NCBI RefSeq assembly: GCF_000829455.1
Contig: NZ_JXAK01000042.1
Coordinates: 1 to 64,000 of the forward strand
Origin: Gordoniibacillus kamchatkensis
Lineage (GTDB): Bacteria; Bacillota; Bacilli; Paenibacillales; NBRC-103111
Direction: 5' to 3'
Length of the DNA: 64,000 bases
A program made the translations under genes and the position numbers. Every line of letters starts with the position of its first letter. The first letter of the stretch is position 1. This document shows, piece by piece, positions 1 through 8,980 of this stretch. The notes under the pieces are model-generated. The model worked only from the letters and a program-made list of their open reading frames with translations. It was not told where the DNA came from and did no database searches.

Positions 1-96
1 GTAACTGCGTGAACTAAGGAACCGCCGTATACCGAACGGTACGTACGGTGGTGTGGGAGGTCGGCTACTCAACTAATGGGTAGCCTCCTACCCGAT
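1..96 (+). mobile_element. 3' end of a group II intron (domains V and VI)
   Basis: Bases about 19-54 fold as a domain V hairpin, with an ACCGCCGTA arm pairing to TACGGTGGT around a short tetraloop-type turn. Bases about 56-90 form a domain VI stem (GGAGG...CCTCC, inner CTACTC/GGGTAG) with an unpaired A in CTAATG that fits the branch point. The 3' boundary is placed after CCCGAT by analogy with related bacterial introns. The intron-encoded reverse transcriptase would lie left of the window. Domain V identity is fairly secure; the exact last base is not. Confidence 0.8.
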
Positions 97-171
97 TAGA
101 GATGCGGTCATAGCTTCAGGGCAAGCTGCAGCGTCCAAGTAACAAAATGCCTAAATAACGGACGCATATCG

Positions 172-210
172 AAAAAAAAAGGCCCCGCCTTCCGGAGCGG
201 ATAGCGGAGC
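172..210 (-). terminator. Terminator of the small minus-strand gene
   Basis: Read on the minus strand, a GCTCCGC/GCGGGGC stem with a 15-base loop is followed by CC and a run of nine T's. It sits 18 bases past the stop of the 63-residue gene and faces the intron end. Confidence 0.7.
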
Positions 211-227
211 ACTAGTAACTATTGGAA

Positions 228-419
228 TCAGCGTGTATGTAGAAGGTCTTCCTCTACAACGCCGCATTTTTTAGCCAGTGTAGGCCAGCTGACCAGGAAC
301 AGCCGCTCCCATTTCTCTTCGGGCAGACGTCCGAGCCATTCGGCAATCTGGTCGAGCTCCATGGCGCGCAGCTTGCTCATGGCCTCCTGCTTGTCGGCTT
401 TGTGCGTCGTTGCGATCAT
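228..419 (-). CDS. Small hypothetical protein (63 aa)
   Basis: I do not recognise this family. The 63-residue product is soluble and charged, with a helical-looking middle (LDQIAEWLGRLPEEKWERL) and no signal peptide or membrane segment. It is accepted as a gene because the ATG has an AGGTGG ribosome binding site 6-7 bases upstream, a T-run terminator lies just past the stop, and a plausible promoter precedes it. It is divergent from pncB, so they are unlikely to share an mRNA. The adjacent intron end may be a later insertion with no bearing on function. Confidence 0.6.
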   Translation of the reverse strand: MIATTHKADKQEAMSKLRAMELDQIAEWLGRLPEEKWERLFLVSWPTLAKKCGVVEEDLLHTR

Positions 420-456
420 ACGTGAACCACCTCAATCTAAATTTTTCAACGAAACA

Positions 457-486
457 TATATATGCGGCTGCCGTATATTTTGTCAC
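457..486 (-). promoter_or_regulatory. Possible sigma-A promoter for the small minus-strand gene
   Basis: On the minus strand GTGACA (486-481) is followed, after 18 bases, by TATATA (462-457), about 40 bases upstream of the ATG. The match is reasonable but the region is AT-rich, so chance matches are likely. Confidence 0.35.
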
Positions 487-657
487 TGTTTTTTTTTTCG
501 CTTTGTCAAGACGGCGCAAGCCGTTTATCGACACGCCGGCTTGGGGAAAATTTGAAAGAAGCGCTTGACGGCGGCGGACGGTATGCGCACAATGACAATA
601 TCCGCGGAAGCCAAGCTGGAACCGGGCGAAAATAGCGGCATAGAGAGGAGCTGGCGT

Positions 658-2102
658 ATGACGGACGGAGCCGGATTGACGCTGCATATGGATAAATATG
701 AGCTGAACATGGTATATGCGCACTGGGTGAACGGGACGCAGAACGAGCGGACGGCGTTCGAGGTGTCGTTCCGCAAGCTGCCGTTCGGCGGCGGCTACGC
801 CGTTGCGGCGGGGCTCGAGCGCATCGTGCGCTATTTGGAGACGCTGCGCTTCGGCGACGAAGAGATCGCCTTTTTGCGGACGCAGGAGGAGAACTACCCT
901 GAGGCGTTTCTCGAGGAGCTGCGGCGGTTTCGCTTCGAGGGCGACGTTTACGCCGTCCCGGAAGGCACGCTGGTGTTCGCGAACGAGCCGCTGCTGCGGG
1001 TGGAAGGCCGAGTGTTCGAAGCTCAGCTTGTGGAGACGGCGGTGCTGAACTTTTTGAACTACCAGACGCTCATCGCCACGAAAGCGTCGCGCGTCAAGCT
1101 GGCGGCGGGCGACGACGCCGTGCTCGAATTCGGCTCGCGCCGCGCGCAGGAGGCCGATGCGGCACTCTGGGGAGCCAGGGCGGCTTACATCGCCGGCTTC
1201 GCCGCGACGTCGAATTTGCTGGCAGGCATGCGGTTCGGCATCCCGGCAAGCGGCACGCACGCCCATTCGTGGGTACAGGCGCACGAGACGGAGGCGGAAG
1301 CGTTCGACCTGTACGCTCGGGCGCTGCCCGATCAGGTGACGCTGCTCGTCGATACGTACGATACGCTGCGCAGCGGCGTGCCGAACGCGATCCGCACGGC
1401 AAAACGGCTCGAAGCGATGGGGAAGCGGCTGAACGCGATCCGGCTCGACAGCGGCGATTTGTCGTACTTGTCGCAGCAGGCGCGGCGCATGCTCGACGAG
1501 GCGGGACTGCACTACGTCCGCATCGTCGCTTCGAACGACCTTGACGAAAACCTGATCGCCGATTTGAAAGCGCAGGGCGCGCGGATCGACGTATGGGGCG
1601 TCGGCACGCAGCTCATTACCGCCTTCGACCAGCCGGCGCTGGGCGGCGTGTACAAGCTGGTCGCTTTGGAGCGGGACGGCGCATGGGAGCCGGTTATCAA
1701 AATATCCGGCAATCCGGAGAAAGTAACGAATCCCGGCATCAAAGACGTGTACCGCATCGTCAGCCGCGAGACCTGCAAGGCGGTCGCCGACTACGTCGCC
1801 TTGCAGGAAGAGGACGACGTGAAACGCGGGGAGCCGCTCAAGCTGTTCGATCCCGTGCACCCGTATTTGTCGCAGACGATCCGCGACTATGACGCGCTGC
1901 CGCTGCTGCAGCCGGTCATCCGCGCGGGCAGACGGTGTACGAGCTGCCGTCGCTCGAAGCGGTGCGGGCTTATCACCAGGAGCAGCTGCAGCTGTTCTGG
2001 CCGCAATATTTGCGCCGCTTGAATCCGGAGACGTACCCGGTCGATCTGAGCGAGAGAGCGTGGCAGCTCAAGATGGAGATGATCCGGCGGCATCGGCTAT
2101 AA
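658..2102 (+). CDS. pncB: Nicotinate phosphoribosyltransferase, frameshifted near the 3' end
   Basis: Converts nicotinate and PRPP, with ATP, to nicotinate mononucleotide, the entry step of NAD salvage. The start is ATG 658 (MTDGAGLTLHMDKYELNM) behind GAGAGGAG; the open frame reaches further upstream but has no ribosome site there. Family signatures are the N-terminal TDKYELNM-like segment, the FGSRRAQ motif (~residue 160), the HSWVQAHETE motif (~200) and IRLDSGDLSYLS (~260). The frame breaks near 1930: GCGGGCAG should read GCGGGGCAG, and losing one G puts the last ~57 residues (from QTVYELPSLEAV) in another frame ending at TAA 2100. The repaired protein is ~481 residues, the normal length. 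A sequencing indel is likelier than a real mutation. Confidence 0.9.
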
Positions 2103-2106
2103 AGGC

Positions 2107-2150
2107 AAATGCCTCTGTCACGGCGGTTGCCGCGGCGACAGAGGCATTTT
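2107..2150 (+). terminator. Terminator after pncB
   Basis: AAATGCCTCTGTC (2107-2119) pairs with GACAGAGGCATTT around a GC-rich loop that can itself pair. The descending arm ends in TTTT. It closes pncB and isolates the sugar operon. Confidence 0.85.
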
Positions 2151-2195
2151 ACCGAACGAATATGAAAACGCAATCGTCATTAACAATTGTACGTA

Positions 2196-2241
2196 TTGAC
2201 AATTTGTAGTGATCAATAATACAATTCAAGTGTAATGTTAC
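2196..2241 (+). promoter_or_regulatory. Promoter and possible operator of the sugar ABC/GH4 operon
   Basis: TTGACA (2196-2201), an 18-base spacer and TACAAT (2220-2225) form a good sigma-A promoter about 45 bases before the binding-protein start. Just past the -10, GTAATGTTAC (2232-2241) is a perfect GTAA-N2-TTAC inverted repeat. A related TTAC-N4-GTAA lies before the MFS gene (12349-12360), which is divergent from the GntR-family gene, so both may be GntR operators. The promoter is fairly secure; the operator is inference. Confidence 0.55.
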
Positions 2242-2269
2242 TACATTTCAGGCAAGGCGGAGGGATTGT

Positions 2270-3664
2270 ATGCAAAGGAAATTTGGAAAGCTTTTTGTAA
2301 CCGCTTTATTGGCGAGTGTGACGCTGGCCGGTTGCAGTCCGGCTCCGCAAAAACCGTCGCAGTCTACGCCTGCCGCCGGCGGCGCGGACGCCAAGAAAAA
2401 CGATGCCGGGGGCGGCAGCAAGACCGACACGTCGGGAGGCGGCGCGAACGCGCTGGCATGGGACAAAACGGACGATCCTTCGTTAAAGTCGCAAACGCTT
2501 ACAGCTCTCGTCGTCGACAATGACGGCACCATCACCAAAATGATGAAAAGGTTCACCGAAGATACCGGCATCCCCCTCAACGTAGTCGCCGTCGACTACA
2601 ACTCCCTTTATACGAAAATTACGACGGCTGCTCTTTCGAATTCCTCCGACATCGACCTTGTCGAGATGGACACGATTTGGGCCGGACAATTCCTCAGCGG
2701 CAACATCGTCGAAGATTTGACGAACGTCGTGCCGCAAGATTACCAGAAGCAGTTTACGCAATCGTCTCTCAGCTCGGTCATGTACGGCGGCAAGCTGGCG
2801 GCAATGCCTTACTTCTCGAGCACGAAGCACTTCTATTGGAACAAAGACCTGCTCAAGAAGGCCGGCTACGACGCCCCTCCCAAGACGTGGACCGAATTCC
2901 GCGAAGTGTCCAAGAAGCTTACGCATGACGGCGTGTACGCGTCCGGCTGGTCGTGGAAGCAGGCGGAAGGCCTTAACTGCGACTTCGTCGGCATGGTGTA
3001 CTCGTTCGGCGGCCAATTTTTCGACCAGAACAAAAACTTCAACGCCAATTCTCCGGGCGCGGTGAAAGCGCTTCAGTACATGTCCGATCTGATCAACGTC
3101 GACAAGACGGTCGATCCCGCCAGCCTGCAATGGACCGAAGACGACGTGAAGAACGCCTTCGAGGCCGGGAAAATCGCCATGATGTCCAACTGGGAAGGGA
3201 TGTACCCGGAGCTGAACGATCCGTCCAAGTCCAAAGTCGTCGGCAAGACCGACGTAGGCCTCTTGCCGGGCGAAGGCAACGTCGTTTCCGCTTCGGTTAC
3301 GGGCTCGGAAGGCATCTCGATCATGAAAACGAGCAAGCACAAACAGGCGGCGCTCGCTTTCCTGAAATGGATGAGCTCGGCCAAATTCCAGAAGCCGAAC
3401 TTCACGGAAAGAGGCACGTACCCGGTTCTCCAGTCGCTATACAACGACGCGGACGTGAAGAAAGCCGACGAAACGAACACGATCGACAAAATTTTGGCGC
3501 AGTTCCAGTACGGCCAAAACCGCCCGAACGGACCCGGCTACGTCGAGTGGGCCGATATTTTGTCAGCCAAAGTGTTTGAGGCGATCGCCGGCCACCAGGC
3601 GCCGCAAGCCGCTCTTGACGAGGCGCAGAAAAAGATCGAGGAAGCGATCAAGAAGGCGAAATAA
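2270..3664 (+). CDS. Sugar ABC transporter substrate-binding lipoprotein
   Basis: A family 1 extracellular solute-binding protein (464 aa) that captures a sugar outside the membrane for the two permeases downstream. Residues 1-22 are a lipoprotein signal with lipobox LAGC and Cys22 as the lipidated residue; a Gly/Ser/Ala/Lys linker to about residue 65 follows. The rest has the usual features of the family, such as DLVEMDTIWAGQFL and PYFSSTKHFYWNKDLLKKAGY. ATG 2270 has GGCGGAGGG upstream. It opens an operon with permeases, a BadF-type kinase, GH4 and ROK genes, so a phosphorylatable amino sugar or disaccharide is a reasonable guess. The exact ligand cannot be read from sequence. Confidence 0.88.
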   Translation: MQRKFGKLFVTALLASVTLAGCSPAPQKPSQSTPAAGGADAKKNDAGGGSKTDTSGGGANALAWDKTDDPSLKSQTLTALVVDNDGTITKMMKRFTEDTGIPLNVVAVDYNSLYTKITTAALSNSSDIDLVEMDTIWAGQFLSGNIVEDLTNVVPQDYQKQFTQSSLSSVMYGGKLAAMPYFSSTKHFYWNKDLLKKAGYDAPPKTWTEFREVSKKLTHDGVYASGWSWKQAEGLNCDFVGMVYSFGGQFFDQNKNFNANSPGAVKALQYMSDLINVDKTVDPASLQWTEDDVKNAFEAGKIAMMSNWEGMYPELNDPSKSKVVGKTDVGLLPGEGNVVSASVTGSEGISIMKTSKHKQAALAFLKWMSSAKFQKPNFTERGTYPVLQSLYNDADVKKADETNTIDKILAQFQYGQNRPNGPGYVEWADILSAKVFEAIAGHQAPQAALDEAQKKIEEAIKKAK

Positions 3665-3671
3665 AACGAGT

Positions 3672-3705
3672 CGAGCGGTTAGCTGGCCCTAACCGCTCTT
3701 TCTTT
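3672..3705 (+). terminator. Hairpin between binding-protein and permease genes
   Basis: GAGCGGTTAG pairs with CTAACCGCTC, followed by TTTCTTT. It probably lets the binding protein be made in excess over the permeases by partial termination or by protecting the upstream mRNA from 3' decay. Confidence 0.7.
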
Positions 3706-3729
3706 CACACGCGTACAAGGAGGAGGCTT

Positions 3730-4656
3730 ATGGGTAAACCGAGCAAAGCCGGGATCGTATCCTCCCTGCGGCTGAACCCAAGAGGCAGAAAAGATTTGCT
3801 GCTTGCCGTCATTTTGCTGCTGCCGACGGTCTATATATTGGCGAAGACGTTCATTTATCCGATCGTCCAGTCGCTAATCTGGAGCTTCTATAAATACAAC
3901 CTGATGGACGGCTCGGATATCGAGTTCGTCGGCCTGCGCAATTACACGCAAATGTTCGGGCTGCACGAATTTTGGATTTCGATGCGGAATACGGCCTTCT
4001 TCACCGTATTCACCGTCGGCTTCGAGCTGCTGCTCGGCTTTTTCAGCGCGCTCCTGCTGAACCAGATGTTTCGCGGCAGACTGTTTTTCCGGGCGATCAT
4101 TATCGTGCCGTGGGCGATGCTGACGCTCGTCAACGGCCTGATGTGGAATTGGATCTACCAGCCAGGCTACGGAGCGATGACGGTTGTGCTCCACAAGCTG
4201 CACTTGCTGCCGGCCGGCAGCAATCCGGTATGGCTGTCGAGCTCGCAAGGCATTATGTTTTTCGCCTCGATCGCCGACATTTGGAAAATGACGCCGTACA
4301 TGACGCTGCTCTTGCTCGCCGGCCTGCAATCGCTTCCGGCATCGCTGTACGAGGCGGCGGTCATCGACGGTGCGGGCTTCTGGAAAAAAATATGGCATAT
4401 CACCGTGCCACAGCTGATGCCGGCGATCATCGTAGCGATCGTGCTGCGCATCCTCGGCGCGTTCCGGGTATATGACATTTTGACCGTGTTTACGGGCGAT
4501 CCGACGACATCGGTGTCCTATTTGACTTACAACTACGCGTTCCGTTATTTCTATTTGGGACGCGCGTCGGCCATGGCCTGGATCTCAACGATTTTCATCC
4601 TGATCCTGATCGTCATTTACATTCGCATGCTGAAGAAAAATTCGGAGCTCGAATAA
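3730..4656 (+). CDS. Sugar ABC transporter permease (MalF type)
   Basis: Inner-membrane permease of 308 aa with six predicted membrane segments, the first at about residues 25-45. The cytoplasmic EAA loop that docks the ATPase is visible as YEAAVIDGAGFWKKIWHITV (~residue 207). ATG 3730 follows AGGAGGAGG. It partners the binding protein upstream and the second permease at 4676. No ATP-binding subunit is encoded in the operon, which is usual for Gram-positive sugar importers that share one MsmX/MalK-type ATPase encoded elsewhere. Confidence 0.9.
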   Translation: MGKPSKAGIVSSLRLNPRGRKDLLLAVILLLPTVYILAKTFIYPIVQSLIWSFYKYNLMDGSDIEFVGLRNYTQMFGLHEFWISMRNTAFFTVFTVGFELLLGFFSALLLNQMFRGRLFFRAIIIVPWAMLTLVNGLMWNWIYQPGYGAMTVVLHKLHLLPAGSNPVWLSSSQGIMFFASIADIWKMTPYMTLLLLAGLQSLPASLYEAAVIDGAGFWKKIWHITVPQLMPAIIVAIVLRILGAFRVYDILTVFTGDPTTSVSYLTYNYAFRYFYLGRASAMAWISTIFILILIVIYIRMLKKNSELE

Positions 4657-4675
4657 AAAGGGGGCGGCAACAACG

Positions 4676-5638
4676 ATGGCTAATCTGCTCCAGACGAATG
4701 CGCCTGCATCTTCCGCGGGGCGCAAAGCGCGCATGACCTCGAAATGGTTCAAGGCGGCGAGCCATGAGCTCATTCCTCCTTTTTATTTGTGGCTCGGGCT
4801 CATTCTATTGACCTTGTTTACGCTCGCTCCCGTCACGTATTTGCTGCTCTCCTCGCTCAGTCCGGCGAGCGAGCTGCTGAGCGGGCGCTTGATCCCGGCG
4901 ACGCTCACCTTGATGAATTACGTCAGGCTGTTCCAAGGGCCGTCTGGTGCCGAATATGTGCATGCGCTGCGCAACAGCGTGGCCGTATCGGTATGGACGA
5001 CGGTGTTTACGATCGGGATCGGGATATTTGCCGCCTACGCGCTGGCCAAAATCAAGTTTCCGCTGCGGACCACGTCGCTGTTCGCGATACTGGCGATGCA
5101 GCTGCTTCCATCGATCAGCATTATCGTGCCGATGTATATCATGATGCGGGAAGGCATTTCGATTTCGATTCCGTTCACCGGCATCGTCCTGTATCAATCG
5201 CCGCCGCTGCTCGATACGATCGCTGGTCTCGTTGTCGCTTACACGACATTTTCGCTGCCGTTTGCGGTGTGGCTCATGGCCGGCTATTTCCAGACGATTT
5301 CCAGGGAGCTGGAGGAAGCGGCTTATGTGGACGGCTGCGGGCGGATCGGCACGATGTTCCGCATCATTATTCCGCTTTCGCTGCCCGGCATCGCCGCTAC
5401 CGCCATCTTCACCTTGCTGTCGGCCTGGGACGAATTTATTTTCGCCAGCGCGTTCACGCAGACGTTTGCCGCGAAGACGCTGCCGGTCGCGATCCGGGAG
5501 TTTATCGGACGGCACAGCATCGATTGGGGGCTCATGAATGCGGGCGGCTTCGTCGCTTCGCTGCCGCCGGTCATTTTGTCGCTGTTGTTATACCGTTATA
5601 TCGTAGGCGGATTGTCAGCAGGAGGAGTAAAGGAGTAA
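4676..5638 (+). CDS. Sugar ABC transporter permease (MalG type)
   Basis: The second permease subunit, 320 aa, with an N-terminal cytoplasmic tail of about 30 residues, membrane segments from about residue 35 and an EAA loop LEEAAYVDGCGRIGTMFRI (~residue 212). ATG 4676 follows GGGGGCGG, 20 bases after the first permease stop. It forms the heterodimeric membrane channel with that protein. The C-terminal YRYIVGGLSAGGVKE ending is typical of MalG-type proteins. Confidence 0.9.
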   Translation: MANLLQTNAPASSAGRKARMTSKWFKAASHELIPPFYLWLGLILLTLFTLAPVTYLLLSSLSPASELLSGRLIPATLTLMNYVRLFQGPSGAEYVHALRNSVAVSVWTTVFTIGIGIFAAYALAKIKFPLRTTSLFAILAMQLLPSISIIVPMYIMMREGISISIPFTGIVLYQSPPLLDTIAGLVVAYTTFSLPFAVWLMAGYFQTISRELEEAAYVDGCGRIGTMFRIIIPLSLPGIAATAIFTLLSAWDEFIFASAFTQTFAAKTLPVAIREFIGRHSIDWGLMNAGGFVASLPPVILSLLLYRYIVGGLSAGGVKE

Positions 5639-5644
5639 AACGGG

Positions 5645-6640
5645 ATGGCGTACATCATGGGGATGGATGGCGGCGGAAGCAAGACGTTCGCCGTCATAAC
5701 GGATGAGGAAGGCCGCTTGCTGGGGCGCGGCGTTGCGGGGCCGGGCAACTATCAAGTATCCGGCCTTGTCGCCGTCGTAGCCAATTACCGCGCGGCCGCC
5801 GCCATGGCGCTGCAGCAAGCGGGGCTTCGGGCGGACGACATCGACTTTGTCCAATACGGTCTGGCAGGGGCCGACCGGCAGAAGGACTTCGGCATTTTGC
5901 TGCCGGCGCTCGCGCAGTTGCCGTTCCGGCATTGGGACTTGGTGTGCGATACGATGGAGGGCCTTCGCGCGGGCAGTCCGGATAACGTCGGCGTCGTCCT
6001 CGTTTGCGGATCCGGGACGAACGCGGCCGGCCGCAACCGCCAAGGGAAAGCGGTGCAAACGGGCGGCTTCGGCGAATTGTTCGGCGACCGCACCGGCGGC
6101 GGACATTTGGCCAAAGAAGCGTTCAGCTGCGCCGTGCGCTCGTGGGAGCTGCGCGAGATGCCTACGGCGCTTACGGATAAAATTCCGCAATATTTAGGGT
6201 ACGCCAGCATGGAGGAGACGGTGAACCGCTTCCTCGACAACGATATTTACGAAGTCCCGCGGGATTTGGCCATTGTGCTTCACGAAGCGGCGGCGGAAGG
6301 CGACGAACTGTCCATCCGCCTGCTGCGGGAAGCGGGTAGAGAGCTGGGGCTGGCTGCCGTCTCCGTCATTCGCCGTCTCGGCGGCACAGGAACCATCGAC
6401 GGCTTCGGGGACGAAACGATTCCGGTCGTGCTGATCGGGAGCGTCGTCCAGGAAGGGCGCAGCCCGCACCTGCTCGGCGCTTTGAGCGATACGATCGCAG
6501 CGGCATGCGACCGCTTCGAGCTCGTCATTCCGCGGGTCGCCCCGGTATACGGCGCGGTCATGCTGGCTATGGATCGCCTGAAGCTGCCCGTTACCGAGCA
6601 AATGATGGGCCGGTTCATCGAATATGGAGGTTATCGCTGA
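5645..6640 (+). CDS. BadF/BadG-family sugar kinase (N-acetylglucosamine kinase-like)
   Basis: A 331-aa member of the BadF/BadG/BcrA/BcrD ATPase family, which in sugar operons phosphorylates N-acetylglucosamine or another sugar with ATP. The ASKHA phosphate-1 motif is MGMDGGGSKT (Asp8), and a second phosphate-binding stretch, VLVCGSGTNAAGR, lies near residue 120, followed by GGFGELFGDRTGGG. ATG 5645 follows AGGAGG six bases after the permease stop. The product would feed the GH4 enzyme, which needs a 6-phosphorylated substrate. The kinase fold is secure; the exact sugar is inferred. Confidence 0.82.
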   Translation: MAYIMGMDGGGSKTFAVITDEEGRLLGRGVAGPGNYQVSGLVAVVANYRAAAAMALQQAGLRADDIDFVQYGLAGADRQKDFGILLPALAQLPFRHWDLVCDTMEGLRAGSPDNVGVVLVCGSGTNAAGRNRQGKAVQTGGFGELFGDRTGGGHLAKEAFSCAVRSWELREMPTALTDKIPQYLGYASMEETVNRFLDNDIYEVPRDLAIVLHEAAAEGDELSIRLLREAGRELGLAAVSVIRRLGGTGTIDGFGDETIPVVLIGSVVQEGRSPHLLGALSDTIAAACDRFELVIPRVAPVYGAVMLAMDRLKLPVTEQMMGRFIEYGGYR

Positions 6641-7956
6641 TGAGAAAAAACAGCTTGAAAGTAGCCGTAATCGGCGGGGGATCGTCCTATACGCCCGAGC
6701 TGATCGAAGGGTTTATTCGCCATCACGGGACTTTCCCGGTGCAGGACTTGTATCTTGCCGATATCGAAGGGGGGCGGCACAAGCTCGACATCGTCGGGGC
6801 GCTTGCCCGGCGGATGATCGAAAAGGCTGGTGTGCCGATCCGCCTGCATACGACGCTCGACCGGCGCGAAGCGATCGGCGGGGCGGATTTCGTTCTGACG
6901 CAAATGCGGGTCGGCTTCCTGGAGGCGCGCAGCCGCGACGAGAAAATTCCGCTGAAGTACGGCTTGATCGGACAGGAGACGACCGGTGCCGGCGGCTTCG
7001 CCAAAGCGCTGCGCACGATCCCGGTCATTTTGGACATATGCCGGGACATCGAGGAGCTTGCGCCGGAAGCGTTCCTGATCAACTTTACGAACCCGGCCGG
7101 CCTCGTGACCGAAGCGGTGCTGAAGCATTCCCGCGTCAAAACGATGGGGCTGTGCAATTTGCCGATCGGCACGCGGATGCAAATCGCCGGGCTGTGCGGC
7201 GTCGACGTGTCCGAGATCGATATCGAAATGGCGGGCATCAACCATTTGACCTGGACGACCCGCATCGCCGTGGGCGGCACGGACATTACGGCGGAAGTGC
7301 TGAACAAGGCGGCCGGAGCCAAAGGGCTGACGATGAAAAATATTCCCGATTTCGGCTGGGACCCGGAATTTTTGCAATCCGTCGGGGCGCTCCCGTGCTC
7401 GTATCACAAATATTATTACATGAAGGAAAAAATGCTGGAGGACATGCTCGGTATGTTTCGCGACAAAGGCACGACCCGCGCCGACGACGTCAAGCAGGTC
7501 GAGGCCGAGCTGTTCGAGCTGTACAAAGACCCCGATCTGGCGATCAAGCCGCCGCAGCTGGAAAAACGGGGAGGCGCTTATTACTCCGAAGCGGCGGTGA
7601 ACCTGATCAAATCGATCTACACCAATACGAGGGACATTCAAACCGTGAACGTGCGGAACAACGGGATCCTTCCGTTTCTGCCGGACGATGCGTCGGTCGA
7701 GGTCAATTGCGTCATCGATGCCGCAGGCGCGCATCCGCTGCAAATCATGGCGCCGATTCCGGCGCAAATCCGCGGCCTGCTGCAAATCGTCAAAGCGTAT
7801 GAGGAGCTGACGGTGAAAGCCGCAGTCGCAGGGGATTATTCGGCCGGCCTGCAGGCGCTCACCTTGCACCCGCTAGTCGGCAGCTCGCAAGTGGCGAAAC
7901 AATTGCTGGACGACATATTGGCCTCCAACCGGGACTATTTGCCGCAGTTTCAATGA
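6640..7956 (+). CDS. GH4 6-phospho-beta-glucosidase-like enzyme
   Basis: A glycoside hydrolase family 4 protein of 438 aa. Family 4 enzymes cleave (often 6-phosphorylated) glycosides by an NAD- and Mn-dependent oxidation-elimination route. Residues 10-20 hold the NAD-binding VIGGGSSYTPEL. The metal ligands are visible as Cys172 in the CNLPIG motif, the signature of phospho-beta-glucosidase subgroups, and His202 in INHL. ATG 6640 overlaps the TGA of the kinase gene (ATGA), so translation is coupled. With the kinase upstream it probably acts on an imported beta-linked disaccharide after phosphorylation. Known GH4 sequences have the same length. Confidence 0.88.
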   Translation: MRKNSLKVAVIGGGSSYTPELIEGFIRHHGTFPVQDLYLADIEGGRHKLDIVGALARRMIEKAGVPIRLHTTLDRREAIGGADFVLTQMRVGFLEARSRDEKIPLKYGLIGQETTGAGGFAKALRTIPVILDICRDIEELAPEAFLINFTNPAGLVTEAVLKHSRVKTMGLCNLPIGTRMQIAGLCGVDVSEIDIEMAGINHLTWTTRIAVGGTDITAEVLNKAAGAKGLTMKNIPDFGWDPEFLQSVGALPCSYHKYYYMKEKMLEDMLGMFRDKGTTRADDVKQVEAELFELYKDPDLAIKPPQLEKRGGAYYSEAAVNLIKSIYTNTRDIQTVNVRNNGILPFLPDDASVEVNCVIDAAGAHPLQIMAPIPAQIRGLLQIVKAYEELTVKAAVAGDYSAGLQALTLHPLVGSSQVAKQLLDDILASNRDYLPQFQ

Positions 7957-7998
7957 CGGTTTCAGCGGACGATTAACGGCAGGGCGGGAGGCGAGCGA

Positions 7999-8979
7999 AT
8001 GGGCAAGCGTGCGGGAAGCGTAGCGGCCGGCATCGATATCGGCGGAACGAAGACGATGCTGATGCTCGCGGATGAAGACGGAATCATTCTCGATAAGCAA
8101 AAAGTTCCGACGCCGCAAGCGCCGGCGCCGGAACTTTTTTTCGCCGGTCTGATGGCCCGCCTCGACGAACGTTTGGCTGCGGTCGGCACGGACCGGACGG
8201 CGCTGGCCGCCGTCGGCATCGGGCTGCCGGGAGTGATCGACGTTCGCGCCGGCATCGCCGACAATTGCACGGCGCTCGGCTGGGGCCGGGTCGACGTGCA
8301 AGCGGAGATGCGCAAGCATGCCGCTTGTCCGGTCGTTGTCGAGAACGACGTGAACTTGGCAGCCCTCGGCGAAGGATGGCTGGGGGCGGCGAAGCAGGCC
8401 AGCGACTATTATTTGCTGTGCATCGGCACGGGGATCGGCAGCGCCATCGTCGCCGGCGGCGTTCTGCTGCGCGGCAGCCGGTTCGCCGCCGGCGAAGTCG
8501 GCTACTGGGTGCTGGACGATACGTATCCCGACGAATTCAGCCAAGACTACTCTTCTTTCGGCCGGCTGGAAAGCATTGCATCGGGACCGGGCATTGCCGC
8601 CAGAGCCCGGCAGGCGTTGGCTTCGTTTGCCGGGAGGACGGTGCTGCGGGAACGGTGCGGGGGCGCGGCGGAACGGCTGACCGCCGGCGACGTGCTCCAG
8701 GCTGCGGCGGAAGGAGACGCTTTGGCTGCGGACATCGTCCGGCAGCCGCTGCGGCAGCTCGCGATGGCTGCGGCTAACGCCGCTTCTTTGCTCAATCCGG
8801 AATTGATTGTGATCGGGGGAGGGGTTGCGGATTCCTCCCCTCATCTGTGCAGCGAGCTGCAGCGCCTGGCGGAGCCGCTTTCGCCCAATCCGGTGCGGAT
8901 CGTTCCGGCCGAGATGGGGAACGAAGCCGGCGCGGCCGGGGCCCTGTATGCGGCGCTGCGTTACAGAAAGGAGCGATAG
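7999..8979 (+). CDS. ROK-family sugar kinase without the zinc motif
   Basis: A 326-aa ROK (repressor, ORF, kinase) protein. The ATP phosphate motif is GIDIGGTKTM (Asp13), and the catalytic Asp is expected in VVENDVNLAALGE. GTGIGSAIV and NPELIVIGGGVADS also fit. There is no N-terminal helix-turn-helix, so it is a kinase rather than a repressor. The usual zinc signature (CxCGxxGCxE) is missing: that place reads SSFGRLESIASGPG. ATG 7999 follows GGGAGGCGAG. It probably phosphorylates the hexose released by the GH4 enzymes. Confidence 0.82.
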   Translation: MGKRAGSVAAGIDIGGTKTMLMLADEDGIILDKQKVPTPQAPAPELFFAGLMARLDERLAAVGTDRTALAAVGIGLPGVIDVRAGIADNCTALGWGRVDVQAEMRKHAACPVVVENDVNLAALGEGWLGAAKQASDYYLLCIGTGIGSAIVAGGVLLRGSRFAAGEVGYWVLDDTYPDEFSQDYSSFGRLESIASGPGIAARARQALASFAGRTVLRERCGGAAERLTAGDVLQAAAEGDALAADIVRQPLRQLAMAAANAASLLNPELIVIGGGVADSSPHLCSELQRLAEPLSPNPVRIVPAEMGNEAGAAGALYAALRYRKER

Positions 8980-8980
8980 C

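Noticed and set aside
271-1860. A 529-codon open frame on the minus strand opposite pncB
   Set aside because: It has no ribosome site, its composition is Arg/Ala/His-rich, and the plus strand encodes a clear pncB. Long antisense frames are expected in GC-rich DNA.
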